Shown here: positions 53,683 through 62,267 of the stretch, piece after piece | Position numbering within the stretch: position 1 is the first letter of the stretch | Layout: each line of letters opens with the position of its first letter | Source of the DNA: Lactobacillales bacterium | GTDB taxonomy: Bacteria > Bacillota > Bacilli > Lactobacillales > Streptococcaceae | Direction of reading: 5' to 3' | DNA: 64,000 nucleotides | Assembly (NCBI GenBank): GCA_031261175.1 | Contig: JAISJW010000001.1 | Span: 1-64,000 of the forward strand | The notes under the pieces: generated by a model | What the model saw: the letters and a program-made list of their open reading frames with translations, nothing else | Told to the model about the DNA's origin: nothing | The model's database searches: none | Translations under genes and position numbers: made by a program

Positions 53683-55203
53683 TTATTTAATTTGGAATTT
53701 TTTCTTAGGCGCTTTGTCCTTAGGCTTGAAGTCCTTTGGTTTGCGGTCTTTCGAATTGTGGTCTTCTTTGCGGTGACGCGAAGGTTTCCCACCAGACGGT
53801 TTAGACACGTGTCCACCACTGAACTTGCCTTTTGGTTTGTTTTGATTGCGCTTGCCGTCGCGGCTCGATTTGTTCGAACGGCGATGTTTGTCAGGAAGTG
53901 AGCGCTCAGGGGTGATTTTCACCTCAACAGTGCTCGGGGCAAGTTGCTTGATCAATAAAGCAGCCATTTCAAGGTCGCTATATTCACTTGCCAATGCTTC
54001 GGCAGCTTTATAGTATTTCTTCAAGTCAGACTTCTCGAAGACACCTTGGATTTCGTTGATGACACCCTCAATTTGGGCATCGAAAGCTTCTTCATCCGTT
54101 GGCGGACGCAGACCTTTCATGCGAGTTTTTGTCAACTCTTCGATTTGAGTAAGGTAGCTCATCTCGTTAGGTGACACGAAAGTGATTGAATTGCCTTCAG
54201 TTCCGGCGCGCCCAGTTCGACCGATACGGTGAACGTAGCTTTCCGGATCCTGCGGGATATCGTAGTTGTAGACGTGACTCACGCCACTAACGTCGATTCC
54301 GCGGGCCGCAACATCGGTTGCGATCAAGAGCTCAATTTTACCTTCTTTAAATTGACGAAGCACACGCGAACGTTGTTGTTGGTTCATGTCGCCATGCAGA
54401 CCATCAGCCTCGTAACCGCGCATTTGCAGACCTTTAATCAGCTCGTCAACGCGACGTTTAGTGCGCCCGAAGACAATTGCCAATTCCGGTTTTTGCACGT
54501 CGATCAACTTAGTCAGGTGATCGAATTTTTCGTTTTCGCGAACGCGCACGTAATATTGATCGATTAAATCAGCCGTTAATTGCTTAGATTTCACCGCCAC
54601 GTGGGTCGGATTCTTCATAAACGTAACGCCGATTTTTTTGATTTCATCAGGCATCGTTGCTGAGAACAAGAGCGTTTGGCGTTCAGCAGGAACGCTGCTC
54701 AAGATGGCTTTGATATCAGGTAGGAATCCCATATTCAGCATTTCGTCTGCTTCATCGAGAATCATAATCTTCAAATCATCTAGTTTCAAAGTTTTGCGGC
54801 GCAGGTGATCGAGCAAACGACCAGGTGTTCCGACTACAATCTGTGGACCATCCTTTATAGCCTTGATTTGACGTTCCATTGAAGAACCGCCATAGACCGC
54901 TTGGATTTTCAGTTTCTTGCTGCGACCTAGGCTCCACAATTCTTCCTGGATTTGAATAGCCAATTCGCGAGTAGGCGCTACGATTAACGCCTGGATTTTT
55001 CTTAGGTTGGAATCGATTCTGTCGATAGTTGGCAAGCCAAATGCTGCCGTTTTCCCAGTTCCCGTTTGCGCTTGCCCGATAACATCGTTACCTGCCAAAA
55101 CTAACGGAATTGTCTGTTCCTGGATTGCGGTTGCTTCTTCGTAACCGACTTCTTCGATTGATTTTAATAGCTGTTCACTCAGCCCTAGTTCAATAAATTT
55201 CAT
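53683..55203 (-). CDS. cshA: DEAD-box ATP-dependent RNA helicase
   Basis: 506 residues. Motifs in order: Q motif (FIELGLSEQLLKSIEEVGY), Walker A AQTGTGKTAAF, Ia PTRELAIQ, GTPGR, DEAD box LDEADEML, SAT, and motif VI HRIGRTGRAG. The C-terminal extension from about 430 is very basic (KHRRSNKSSRDGK, KPKGKF, KDRKPKDFKPKDKAPKKK) as in the CshA family. Acts in RNA degradosome, ribosome assembly and cold adaptation. Confidence 0.93.
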   Translation of the reverse strand: MKFIELGLSEQLLKSIEEVGYEEATAIQEQTIPLVLAGNDVIGQAQTGTGKTAAFGLPTIDRIDSNLRKIQALIVAPTRELAIQIQEELWSLGRSKKLKIQAVYGGSSMERQIKAIKDGPQIVVGTPGRLLDHLRRKTLKLDDLKIMILDEADEMLNMGFLPDIKAILSSVPAERQTLLFSATMPDEIKKIGVTFMKNPTHVAVKSKQLTADLIDQYYVRVRENEKFDHLTKLIDVQKPELAIVFGRTKRRVDELIKGLQMRGYEADGLHGDMNQQQRSRVLRQFKEGKIELLIATDVAARGIDVSGVSHVYNYDIPQDPESYVHRIGRTGRAGTEGNSITFVSPNEMSYLTQIEELTKTRMKGLRPPTDEEAFDAQIEGVINEIQGVFEKSDLKKYYKAAEALASEYSDLEMAALLIKQLAPSTVEVKITPERSLPDKHRRSNKSSRDGKRNQNKPKGKFSGGHVSKPSGGKPSRHRKEDHNSKDRKPKDFKPKDKAPKKKFQIK

Positions 55204-55391
55204 AACAATCTATTGTAACACAAAAAGGGGAAATCCATAAGCGATAACCCCTTTTCCTTAATTAATTAATTGCAAACGCTTTCGCGTCTTAAACCCTTGG
55301 GCAATGTGGTTGACCTTAGCGACTGAGTTTTGCGTCGCAAAACGAAGAGCTTAGGGAAACCTATGCGTAGCGTAGCGAAGCGTCGTGGCGG

Positions 55392-55556
55392 CTACAGGAT
55401 TTCTCCATCATTGTCAAAATAGACCGGAGCCATCGAAGGATCGTGCCACATCATTATTGGCAGGCCTGCTTCATCTAAGATTAGCGATTGATGGGTTGTG
55501 CCGAGCGCCGCAAAGGCGCGTAGACTTGCCCGGATGATTTTTTTTAGGATTTTCAT
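55392..55556 (-). CDS. 54-residue small ORF
   Basis: Begins MKILKKIIRASLRAFAALG and continues with an acidic, proline-containing part (MWHDPSMAPVYFDNDGEIL). The amphipathic basic start and short length resemble secreted peptide precursors, but no family is recognised. An in-frame ATG two codons earlier (55562) touches the stop of the upstream 43-codon ORF. No strong ribosome site, so coupling is assumed. The region 55204-55391 holds small GC hairpins and no gene. Confidence 0.4.
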   Translation of the reverse strand: MKILKKIIRASLRAFAALGTTHQSLILDEAGLPIMMWHDPSMAPVYFDNDGEIL

Positions 55557-55562
55557 ACCCAT

Positions 55563-55694
55563 TTAAAAGTTGATTGGCGCAAGTGCGATAATTTGTGTGG
55601 CAGCGTCTTGATTTGCGGCTGTTACCACGATTATCCCCACTGCTACTACGACTGCTGCGACAAAAGTTGCGATTTCTAGTTTAGTTGTTTTCAT
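55563..55694 (-). CDS. 43-residue hydrophobic peptide
   Basis: A short basic start (MKTTKLEIATF) is followed by a membrane helix (VAAVVVAVGIIVVTAAN) and a tail QDAATQIIALAPINF. GGGAAG lies about eight bases before the ATG. It may be a single-pass membrane peptide or a peptide-pheromone precursor; the closeness to an Rgg-type regulator (56.4 kb) makes the second worth testing. Not recognised as a known SHP. Confidence 0.5.
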   Translation of the reverse strand: MKTTKLEIATFVAAVVVAVGIIVVTAANQDAATQIIALAPINF

Positions 55695-55728
55695 TTTTAC
55701 TTCCCTTTCCCTATAAAACAATAATAAG

Positions 55729-55742
55729 TTGTAATATTACAA
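55729..55742 (-). promoter_or_regulatory. Palindrome before the small-peptide ORFs
   Basis: TTGTAATATTACAA is a perfect 14-bp palindrome 35 bases upstream of the 43-codon ORF, in AT-rich promoter sequence containing TATAAT on the minus strand. Candidate regulator site. Confidence 0.5.
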
Positions 55743-55776
55743 TTATAATTATAGCAAAAATAGAAATAAATAACAA

Positions 55777-55819
55777 AAAGAGTCTTAATAATTGCAAATT
55801 TGCAACCTTAAGACTCTTT
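55777..55819. terminator. Hairpin terminator
   Basis: AAAGAGTCTTAA (55777-55788) pairs perfectly with TTAAGACTCTTT (55808-55819). It follows the two-TM peptide gene read leftward. Confidence 0.75.
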
Positions 55820-55921
55820 GGTCGATGTTTTACTGGTAACAAGAATCTGGGGAGATTATTATGAACGGTCCCAGCAAAAGATCATTTATTTATAATTTTA
55901 AATCATAAATACTTAATTAAA

Positions 55922-56149
55922 TTAGCAATCACGGATGACAAGAACGATTATTCCGATTAGCAAAATCGCGATAATAACGAATATCGGGATTACCGAGGAG
56001 AATGAGTAAATCCAGCTAATAATGGAATAAACAATAGATGCCGCGATAATCAGAACCCACGGCGCAACGCAAAAGATCAAGAACGGGAGAATAAATGGCG
56101 GCGGCGTATCACCGTAATTGTATTTTTTATATCTGACTTTACTCTTCAT
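55922..56149 (-). CDS. Two-transmembrane small protein
   Basis: 75 residues. Basic, tyrosine-rich start (MKSKVRYKKYNYGDTPPP) and two membrane helices (ILPFLIFCVAPWVLIIAASI and VIPIFVIIAILLIGIIVLVI). AAGGGG precedes the ATG. Unknown function; divergent from the Rgg-like gene. Confidence 0.6.
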   Translation of the reverse strand: MKSKVRYKKYNYGDTPPPFILPFLIFCVAPWVLIIAASIVYSIISWIYSFSSVIPIFVIIAILLIGIIVLVIRDC

Positions 56150-56260
56150 TTCGAGCCCCTTTGTTGAATCAATAACATAATTATATCAATTTCAAAAGGA
56201 TATTGTTTTAAGATGAGCTTAACTAATCGGCCTATTTTTTCACAAAAATTTCAACAGTTG

Positions 56261-56335
56261 CCTGTGGAGCAAGTTTTGCCGATTGGAGTGGTTTTAATTG
56301 CCCGATTTTTCTTTTGAATTTTCCTGTGGAGCAAG
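56261..56335. repeat. 13-base direct repeat before the Rgg-like gene
   Basis: CCTGTGGAGCAAG occurs at 56261-56273 and 56323-56335, 62 bases apart (about six helical turns), upstream of the regulator. Spacing suits binding of one dimer pair or looping. Confidence 0.5.
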
Positions 56336-56405
56336 AAATAAAGTTGCAAAACTCTTAAAAAACGTCTTAATTTTTGTTATAATTAGGGAAACGGAGGTGG
56401 CTGGA

Positions 56406-57329
56406 ATGGCACTGGACAATTTTAAATACTCGACGGGCGTTGGTTTCAAGCGGTTGCGCACGGCCTACAAGCTTTCGCAGGAGGACGCGGGCGCAGACGT
56501 GCTGGGGCCGACGACCATGTCGAAATTCGAGAACGGGAAAGTCGACATCAAGCTGTCGCAATTTTTCCAACTGATGGACAACATCGGCAGTAGCCCGCGC
56601 GAATTTTTCGGGCAAACCAGCGCTTCGCGGGCCAATGCTTTCTTTACGGAAATCAAACGAATTATTGACGAGGCCGATTTAGTTGGAGTTGACGCTTTGC
56701 GCTCTGAAATTGCTGAAGTTTTTGTTCATAACGAACACTTGCTGTCGCTTTATTTGGCAGTTGCGGATGTCGTTTTGACGGACTATAAGATTATCGAAAG
56801 TTCGAGCTATGACGATTCGGTTGGCGTGATTAATTCCCACTTGGCTGATTTAGGGCTTGGGACGACACTCGATTTCGCGATTATCGTGAACTGTTCTTAT
56901 GTAATCGACGAGCAAATTTTGCGTGATATTTTCGCTGATTTTAAGGCTAATTTTTTCGGCAAGAAAAACTATGTCATCTATGACAGGTTGACGCTTGGCG
57001 TTTGTTTTAGCATTTTATGTCGGATGATTGATGATGGTCATTACACTGATGCACTGCGGTTGATCGATGAATTCTCGGATGAGTTTGGCATCGACCACGT
57101 CAATTTCAAAGTCGACTTTCTTTCGTCTAAGGCACTGATTTTACTGATGCAAGGCCGGATGGCCGAAGCCAACCAACTCATCGCCTCAATCAATATGGGG
57201 ATCGTTATCCTCTTGCCCCTTGACGCCCAACGAGCAATCTCGGAAATGTTCTTCCAAGCTCGCGAAAAGATCAAAAATGACGAACTTATCATTTTAAAAG
57301 AATGGCGCAACCTATTTATTCCTGAATAA
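56406..57329 (+). CDS. Rgg/GadR/MutR-family transcriptional regulator
   Basis: 307 residues from ATG 56406 (ACGGAGGTGG upstream; the open frame begins 36 codons earlier with no site). N-terminal XRE-type helix-turn-helix (about 8-62: GVGFKRLRTAYKLSQEDAGA ... MSKFENGKVDIKLSQF) and a long helical C-terminal region as in Rgg peptide-binding repeat domains. Members sense short hydrophobic peptides or regulate adjacent genes. TATAAT at about 56376. Neighbours on the left are three small membrane/peptide genes on the opposite strand. Confidence 0.78.
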   Translation: MALDNFKYSTGVGFKRLRTAYKLSQEDAGADVLGPTTMSKFENGKVDIKLSQFFQLMDNIGSSPREFFGQTSASRANAFFTEIKRIIDEADLVGVDALRSEIAEVFVHNEHLLSLYLAVADVVLTDYKIIESSSYDDSVGVINSHLADLGLGTTLDFAIIVNCSYVIDEQILRDIFADFKANFFGKKNYVIYDRLTLGVCFSILCRMIDDGHYTDALRLIDEFSDEFGIDHVNFKVDFLSSKALILLMQGRMAEANQLIASINMGIVILLPLDAQRAISEMFFQAREKIKNDELIILKEWRNLFIPE

Positions 57330-57334
57330 ACGCA

Positions 57335-57359
57335 AAAAGAGACCGATTTGGTCTCTTTT
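57335..57359. terminator. Hairpin terminator
   Basis: AAAAGAGACC (57335-57344) pairs with GGTCTCTTTT (57350-57359), just after the Rgg-like stop codon and convergent with the GNAT gene. Confidence 0.8.
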
Positions 57360-57426
57360 ATATTGGCCTAATCACTTTTAAGCCGTTTTTGGGACAATTC
57401 AGCCCTCGAATTGCAAAAAAAACGCG

Positions 57427-58008
57427 TTAAAAGTTAATTCGCGATTTTAACCACTCATCGCGGTATAGAATTGACCAGTATAAATCGACAAATTCTTCGT
57501 TGTTATACTTGTCGCCATCTTTGATGATGCAGTGATGCTTCATTCCGACGTTTTTCGCAATCTTGGCACTTGCCTCGTTTCCCTTTATGTACCCAATTCG
57601 CATGTGTTTAAAGCCTAGTTTTTCGAAGCCTAAGTCGACAATTGCCTGAGCTGCCTCGGTCATGATGCCCCGCCCCCAAAATTCTTCTTGCAAAGCGTAC
57701 ATTAAATCAGCTTTTTTCACGTCGTTATTCATGCCGATTATTTCGATTAGCCCGATTGCTTCCCCGGTTTCTTTTAGTTCGATAACGTATCTGCCGAGTG
57801 GGTCGCCGACGTAATCCGTCGCGAGCAATTCTTGCATTTCGATGATGTCAGTTCTCACGCGGAACCCGATGAGCGAGATAACTTTTGGGTTGCTCCACAT
57901 TTTCAGCAAATCCTGCGCGTCATCGAGTCTGAACGTCCGCAATGTCAATCTAGGCGTTTCGACTATCTGATTTTCAGCTAATAACAGTTTTAGTGATTTC
58001 TCTTTCAC
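57427..58008 (-). CDS. GNAT-family acetyltransferase (RimJ/RimL-like)
   Basis: 193 residues. ETPRLTLRTFRLDDAQDLLK is the typical RimL-type start, followed by the acetyl-CoA-binding part EEFWGRGIMTEAAQAIVD and the C-terminal AKIAKNVGMKHHCI. Acetylates a protein N-terminus or a small amine; substrate unknown. Starts 12 bases after the phosphatase stop. Confidence 0.85.
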   Translation of the reverse strand: MKEKSLKLLLAENQIVETPRLTLRTFRLDDAQDLLKMWSNPKVISLIGFRVRTDIIEMQELLATDYVGDPLGRYVIELKETGEAIGLIEIIGMNNDVKKADLMYALQEEFWGRGIMTEAAQAIVDLGFEKLGFKHMRIGYIKGNEASAKIAKNVGMKHHCIIKDGDKYNNEEFVDLYWSILYRDEWLKSRINF

Positions 58009-58020
58009 TGGGTGGACTCC

Positions 58021-58746
58021 TTAAAGGATCATTTTGATATTTAGTTTTTCTTTTTCAATTTCGTTTGGCGGAAGTTCTAAGCCGCGGTCGATGTATGAAG
58101 TGTCGCCGTGGCGATCGACGCTTAACTTGCCCGCTTTAAAGTCGACGATAGAGACGCTCGCGTTGAGAATCTGGTTGTTGCGGCTCTCGTTGTCGACGAG
58201 CCAGAGGAAGAGGCCAATCGTCATGCCGTGGCTGACCACGATGATGTTCTCATGGCCGGCAGCCTCGGCCTGCTTCAAGATATCCATAAATCCACCGTGG
58301 ACGCGGTTAGCTAGGTCCTCGTAATTTTCCGACCAACCCGCTGTGTCGACTTCGTAAATCGCGTTCGCCAAATCTTTGTATGTCGCCTGTTCGGGATCAC
58401 CGAGATGGTCGAACGCACTCGTTCTCGGGAGAACGCCGAATGCTTCGGAGTCGAACGCGCCGTCCATCGATCCAAAGCACCACTCGCGGATGCGCTCGTC
58501 GCGGCGATACTCGATTTCGTTTTCCGGTTGGAACTCCATCATAATATCAGTCATCGTTTCAATCGTGCGCCCCATGTCGCTCGAATAGGCAGCGTCGAAT
58601 TTCAGCCCAGCTGCTTTAAGGCCCCTTCCAAGCGCTCTAACGCGTTCTTTCCCGGCTGCCGTCAGCGGCGAATCGCACCAACCTTGCGCGCGCCCAATTG
58701 TGTTGAAGCGCGTTTTCCCGTGACGAATCAAATACATTCTTACCAT
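58021..58746 (-). CDS. Histidine phosphatase / phosphoglycerate mutase-like protein
   Basis: 241 residues; CAGGAGG before the ATG. Catalytic RHG motif in YLIRHGKTRFN, second conserved His in VSHGMTIGLF. The length and the missing family-specific segments argue against the glycolytic enzyme; a broad small-molecule phosphatase is more likely. In a unit with the GNAT gene. Confidence 0.85.
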   Translation of the reverse strand: MVRMYLIRHGKTRFNTIGRAQGWCDSPLTAAGKERVRALGRGLKAAGLKFDAAYSSDMGRTIETMTDIMMEFQPENEIEYRRDERIREWCFGSMDGAFDSEAFGVLPRTSAFDHLGDPEQATYKDLANAIYEVDTAGWSENYEDLANRVHGGFMDILKQAEAAGHENIIVVSHGMTIGLFLWLVDNESRNNQILNASVSIVDFKAGKLSVDRHGDTSYIDRGLELPPNEIEKEKLNIKMIL

Positions 58747-58815
58747 ATCAAATTTCCTCCTGTGTCGTTAGTTTAAGTATACCAACTTGGTCGGGATTTT
58801 TCAATGATTTTTGAA

Positions 58816-58950
58816 AAACCGCCCTGGATGACAGGATTTTTCGGAAAAAGGTCGATTTTTGGCAGTTGAGGGCGGGTATAAATTTTATACCCGCCCTCAA
58901 CTGCCAAAATAAGGCCAAAAATCAGAAAATCTTGTCATCAGGGGCGGTTT
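58816..58950. repeat. Bistable long stem-loop element, copy G
   Basis: Outer arms 58816-58835 and 58931-58950 pair through AACCGCCC and ATGACA; inner 26-bp perfect stem 58857-58882 with 58884-58909. Outer CCGCCCT recurs as AGGGCGG in the inner stem. Close relative of copy D. The element overlaps the stop codon of the aminotransferase gene by two bases. Confidence 0.8.
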
Positions 58951-59833
58951 ATGGATTGCTCAGTAAATATTCGTTTAGACGTTCGTTTAATTTTTTGTCG
59001 ACGTAGATATTTTGACCGTCGAGTTCTTTGATGGCGGCGGCTTGACGTCCGCTCGACAAAAGCCATAGTCCGTCCGCCTCATATAGGGCGTCCTTCGGAA
59101 CTAATTCATAAGCCGTCGTGTAACCTGACTTCTCTAAAAAGTCGAAAGCGCGTTTTTGCGTCGTTCCTTCAAGAACTCCACTATCCAGGCGAGTCGTGAC
59201 AAACTTCGAGCCGAAGCGGGCAAGTAAATTCGACGTCGGCCCTTCTAAAGCGAACCCGTCACTGCTGATAAACAAGACGTCATCGGCTCCGCGGCGTTTC
59301 GCCTCGCGGCCAACTGCTTTATTTACTGCATAACTCAAAGTCTTAGCTCCTTGCAGCAACCAAGGCGAAGTCTTCGGCACGCTTGTCGAATAACCGCGAT
59401 CAAGCGTCACTACTTTGATCCCATCAATCCGCACTGTGCGTGGCGTCGTGAATTCCATAAAGTGCAACCACACCGTTGGCAGGCAGATCCCGGCATCCAA
59501 ACATTCTTCCGGCCCGCGCGTTACAACGAGCTTGATTACGTATTCTTGGCTTCCATTAAATTCATCCAATTTTTCAAACGCCTCAGCCGCTTCCACAACT
59601 GCGCTCTTCAAAACATCGAAATCCAATTCATCCGCCAAATCCAAAATCACAGCCGACTTCTCAAGCCTCGCGATATGCGCATCCAAAGATTGCACTGCCC
59701 CACGAGCCAAGCTGAAACTCTCAAAAATCCCGTCCCCACGCGTGATTCCAAGATCGCTCACAACGACTTCTGGCACATCTTTTGTCGTCATTTTCAACTC
59801 GCCCGTGCGAGCGTTCACCATAAATACTCTCAT
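58949..59833 (-). CDS. Class IV PLP aminotransferase/lyase (aminodeoxychorismate lyase-like)
   Basis: 294 residues. Fold type IV: start RVFMVNARTGEL, DLGITRGDGIFESF, the Schiff-base Lys in GAKTLSYAVNKAV, and PLP-phosphate residues in LEGPTSNLLARF and EGTTQKRAFDF. The TLSYAVNK pattern is common to pabC-type lyases and D-amino-acid or branched-chain aminotransferases, so the reaction is not fixed. No pabA or pabB here. Follows queH by four bases. Confidence 0.75.
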   Translation of the reverse strand: MRVFMVNARTGELKMTTKDVPEVVVSDLGITRGDGIFESFSLARGAVQSLDAHIARLEKSAVILDLADELDFDVLKSAVVEAAEAFEKLDEFNGSQEYVIKLVVTRGPEECLDAGICLPTVWLHFMEFTTPRTVRIDGIKVVTLDRGYSTSVPKTSPWLLQGAKTLSYAVNKAVGREAKRRGADDVLFISSDGFALEGPTSNLLARFGSKFVTTRLDSGVLEGTTQKRAFDFLEKSGYTTAYELVPKDALYEADGLWLLSSGRQAAAIKELDGQNIYVDKKLNERLNEYLLSNP

Positions 59834-59837
59834 TTCC

Positions 59838-60488
59838 CTACTCCTCGATAAAAATTTCCGGGTCGACGCCCTGCTTCAACGCGCCGAACACGCACCCGCA
59901 GTACCCCTGCCGGTAGATCCCGAATTCTTCCGACAACTCCACGCTCCGGTTGTAACCTCCGCGCTTTTTAAAATCGCTAGGCAAGTAATTCGCATACCGC
60001 AAACCGAGCTCATTGATATTCGCCGTATTTTTCATCGGCGAAAGCGTCAGCGACGTCGCGAAATAATCGAACCCTAATTCGCTAGCCAATCGCGATGCCT
60101 CAGCCAACCGTAAATCAAAACAGAAATCACACCGAGCACCTCGTTCAGGTTCATCCTGCAAACCACGCGCCACAACCTCTGCCTTAAACTCTTCAGGCTT
60201 ATACTCGCCAACAATAATTTTAATATCGCGCGAATACTTAGTATTAAATTCTTCAATAAAACGAATCTGTTCCGCCAACCTCAACTCATACTCCGAGCGA
60301 GGGTGAATATTTCCATTATAAAAATAAACCGTGACGTCGCACCCCTCACTTGCCCGCTCTAAGGACGCGGTTGAGCACGGTGCGCAACAAGTGTGAACAA
60401 GCAGCCGAGGCCGCCCGTCCACACTTGCGATTGTGTCTTGGAATTTTCTGTCGTAGTTGATTTTAGTTGAATTTCCTAAATCTTTCAT
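59838..60488 (-). CDS. queH: Epoxyqueuosine reductase, QueH type
   Basis: 216 residues. HTCCAPCST carries the paired cysteines near residue 32, and CDFCFDLRL plus YCGCVFG give the further cysteines, which bind the Fe-S cluster of this family (formerly DUF208). Performs the last step of queuosine synthesis on tRNA. Its start overlaps the accA end by 26 bases, so it is in the acc operon, a grouping with no obvious metabolic reason. Confidence 0.92.
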   Translation of the reverse strand: MKDLGNSTKINYDRKFQDTIASVDGRPRLLVHTCCAPCSTASLERASEGCDVTVYFYNGNIHPRSEYELRLAEQIRFIEEFNTKYSRDIKIIVGEYKPEEFKAEVVARGLQDEPERGARCDFCFDLRLAEASRLASELGFDYFATSLTLSPMKNTANINELGLRYANYLPSDFKKRGGYNRSVELSEEFGIYRQGYCGCVFGALKQGVDPEIFIEE

Positions 60489-61236
60489 AGCGTTGCGCCA
60501 CCAAATCTTCGACTTTCCACTTCGTGAAGTCGTTTAATTTTTCGATCAAAGCCGCTTTCAGATCAGCGTTGATGTCCTCTTGCGTGCGGTCAGATTCCGT
60601 AATCACGCGCTCGATAATCCCCATTTCAAGGAGCTCGCTCGCTGTAATCTTCATCACCTCAGCCGCCTCTTGAACGCGCGAATCGTCCTTCCACAGAATC
60701 GACGCGAACCCTTCCGGCGAAAGCACCGCATAAATCGAGTTCTCAAGCATCCAAACTTCGTTTGTCACGGCAAGTGCCAGCGCCCCACCAGAGCCACCTT
60801 CGCCTAAAATGATCGAAATCGACGGAACTTTAAGGTCGGCCATTTCCATCAAGTTGCGGGCAATTGCCTCGCCCTGTCCGCGCTCTTCAGCGTCCAGACC
60901 TGGGTAAGCCCCTGCCGTATTGACAAAAGTAATCACGGGACGGTTGAACTTCTCAGCCTGCTTCATCAAACGAAGCGCCTTGCGATAACCTTCGGGCTTA
61001 ACCCCGCCGAAATTACGTTTCAAATTTTCTGCTAAATCACGACCTTTTTGAATCCCGATGACCGTTACCGGTTTTCCATCGAGCAAAGCGATCCCTCCGA
61101 CACAAGCTGCGTCGTCGGCAAATTGACGATCCCCGTGGAATTCGTGGAAATCATCGAAAATTGCCTCAAAATATTCTAAAGCAGTAAAACGGTCTTGCGC
61201 CCGCGCATTCTGCACTACTTCCCAAATATTACTCAT
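60463..61236 (-). CDS. accA: Acetyl-CoA carboxylase carboxyltransferase subunit alpha
   Basis: 257 residues from ATG 61236, which overlaps the accD stop as TAATG. Signatures: [27 protein letters not shown] and the oxyanion loop [11 protein letters not shown]. With AccD it transfers CO2 from carboxybiotin to acetyl-CoA, giving malonyl-CoA. Shorter than the Gram-negative form, as usual in Lactobacillales. Confidence 0.96.
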   Translation of the reverse strand: MSNIWEVVQNARAQDRFTALEYFEAIFDDFHEFHGDRQFADDAACVGGIALLDGKPVTVIGIQKGRDLAENLKRNFGGVKPEGYRKALRLMKQAEKFNRPVITFVNTAGAYPGLDAEERGQGEAIARNLMEMADLKVPSISIILGEGGSGGALALAVTNEVWMLENSIYAVLSPEGFASILWKDDSRVQEAAEVMKITASELLEMGIIERVITESDRTQEDINADLKAALIEKLNDFTKWKVEDLVAQRYERFRKFN

Positions 61237-62111
61237 TAATTCCACCCCTTACTATGAATTGCAAGGATATTCCCTAATTCATCTCTTAATTTCGCGCGTT
61301 CGACGATAGCGTCAACGAAGCCGACGTCTTGCAGGAATTCCGCTTTTTGGAATTCATCCGGCAATTTTTGGCGGATTGTGCTTTCGATTACGCGGCGTCC
61401 TGCGAAGCCAATCAAGGCTTTCGGTTCGGCTAAAATGATGTCGCCTTCCATCGCGAAACTTGCCGTAACGCCCCCGGTTGTTGGGTCCGTCAAGACGGTC
61501 ACGTATAAAAGTCCGGCGTTCGAGTGTTTTTTCACGGCTGCTGACGTTTTCGCCATTTGCATCAGCGAGAAGATTCCCTCCTGCATGCGTGCGCCGCCTG
61601 AGGCAGTAAAGACCACAACGGGCAAGTGAAGCTCCGTCGCGCGCTCGAATGCCCGCGTGATTTTTTCGCCGACGATGGTGTTCAGGCTTCCCATTAGGAA
61701 GTTCGGATTCATCACCGCGATAACTAGCGGGTGGCCGTCGATCGTGGCACGTCCTGTTAAGACCGCTTCTGAGTCGCCGGTTTTTTCTTTATTTTGGGCA
61801 ACTTTTTCAGCGTAGCCTGGGAAGTTCAACGGGTCACGAGTTGTTAAATCTGTGTCCCACTCTTCGAACGAGCCAGTGTCGACCGTGTATTTCAGACGAC
61901 GACGAGCCGTGATGCGGAACGAGTAGCCACAGTGCGGACAAACGCGTAGACTGCCGATTTCCTTCATATATAAAGTGCGTTTACAACCCGGACATTTCGT
62001 CCAAAGGTGCGAAGGCACTTCAACTTTTTGTTCTGGTGCTTCGGTTGTATCCGATGCGTGATTTGGATTCAAGCGCAGCGTGCGCCCTTTTTTGTTTTCA
62101 AACAAAGCCAT
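61236..62111 (-). CDS. accD: Acetyl-CoA carboxylase carboxyltransferase subunit beta
   Basis: 291 residues from ATG 62111 (AAAGGAG upstream; a TTG two codons earlier is possible). N-terminal zinc ribbon [12 protein letters not shown] ... [10 protein letters not shown], then the crotonase-like core with [12 protein letters not shown] and [10 protein letters not shown]. First gene of accD-accA-queH-aminotransferase; the remaining fab/acc genes are not in the window. Confidence 0.97.
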   Translation of the reverse strand: MALFENKKGRTLRLNPNHASDTTEAPEQKVEVPSHLWTKCPGCKRTLYMKEIGSLRVCPHCGYSFRITARRRLKYTVDTGSFEEWDTDLTTRDPLNFPGYAEKVAQNKEKTGDSEAVLTGRATIDGHPLVIAVMNPNFLMGSLNTIVGEKITRAFERATELHLPVVVFTASGGARMQEGIFSLMQMAKTSAAVKKHSNAGLLYVTVLTDPTTGGVTASFAMEGDIILAEPKALIGFAGRRVIESTIRQKLPDEFQKAEFLQDVGFVDAIVERAKLRDELGNILAIHSKGWN

Positions 62112-62267
62112 TTTCAATCTCCTTTGATTAAAGATTTTGCACTAATAATTATACCAAAATTTCCTTTTCATTTCATTTCATAACATTTTCACTTAATATT
62201 TAGGATGGGCAGCGCCATAAAAGGGGCAAAAATGTTATAATTTGTTGACTAATAAAAGGGGTAAATC

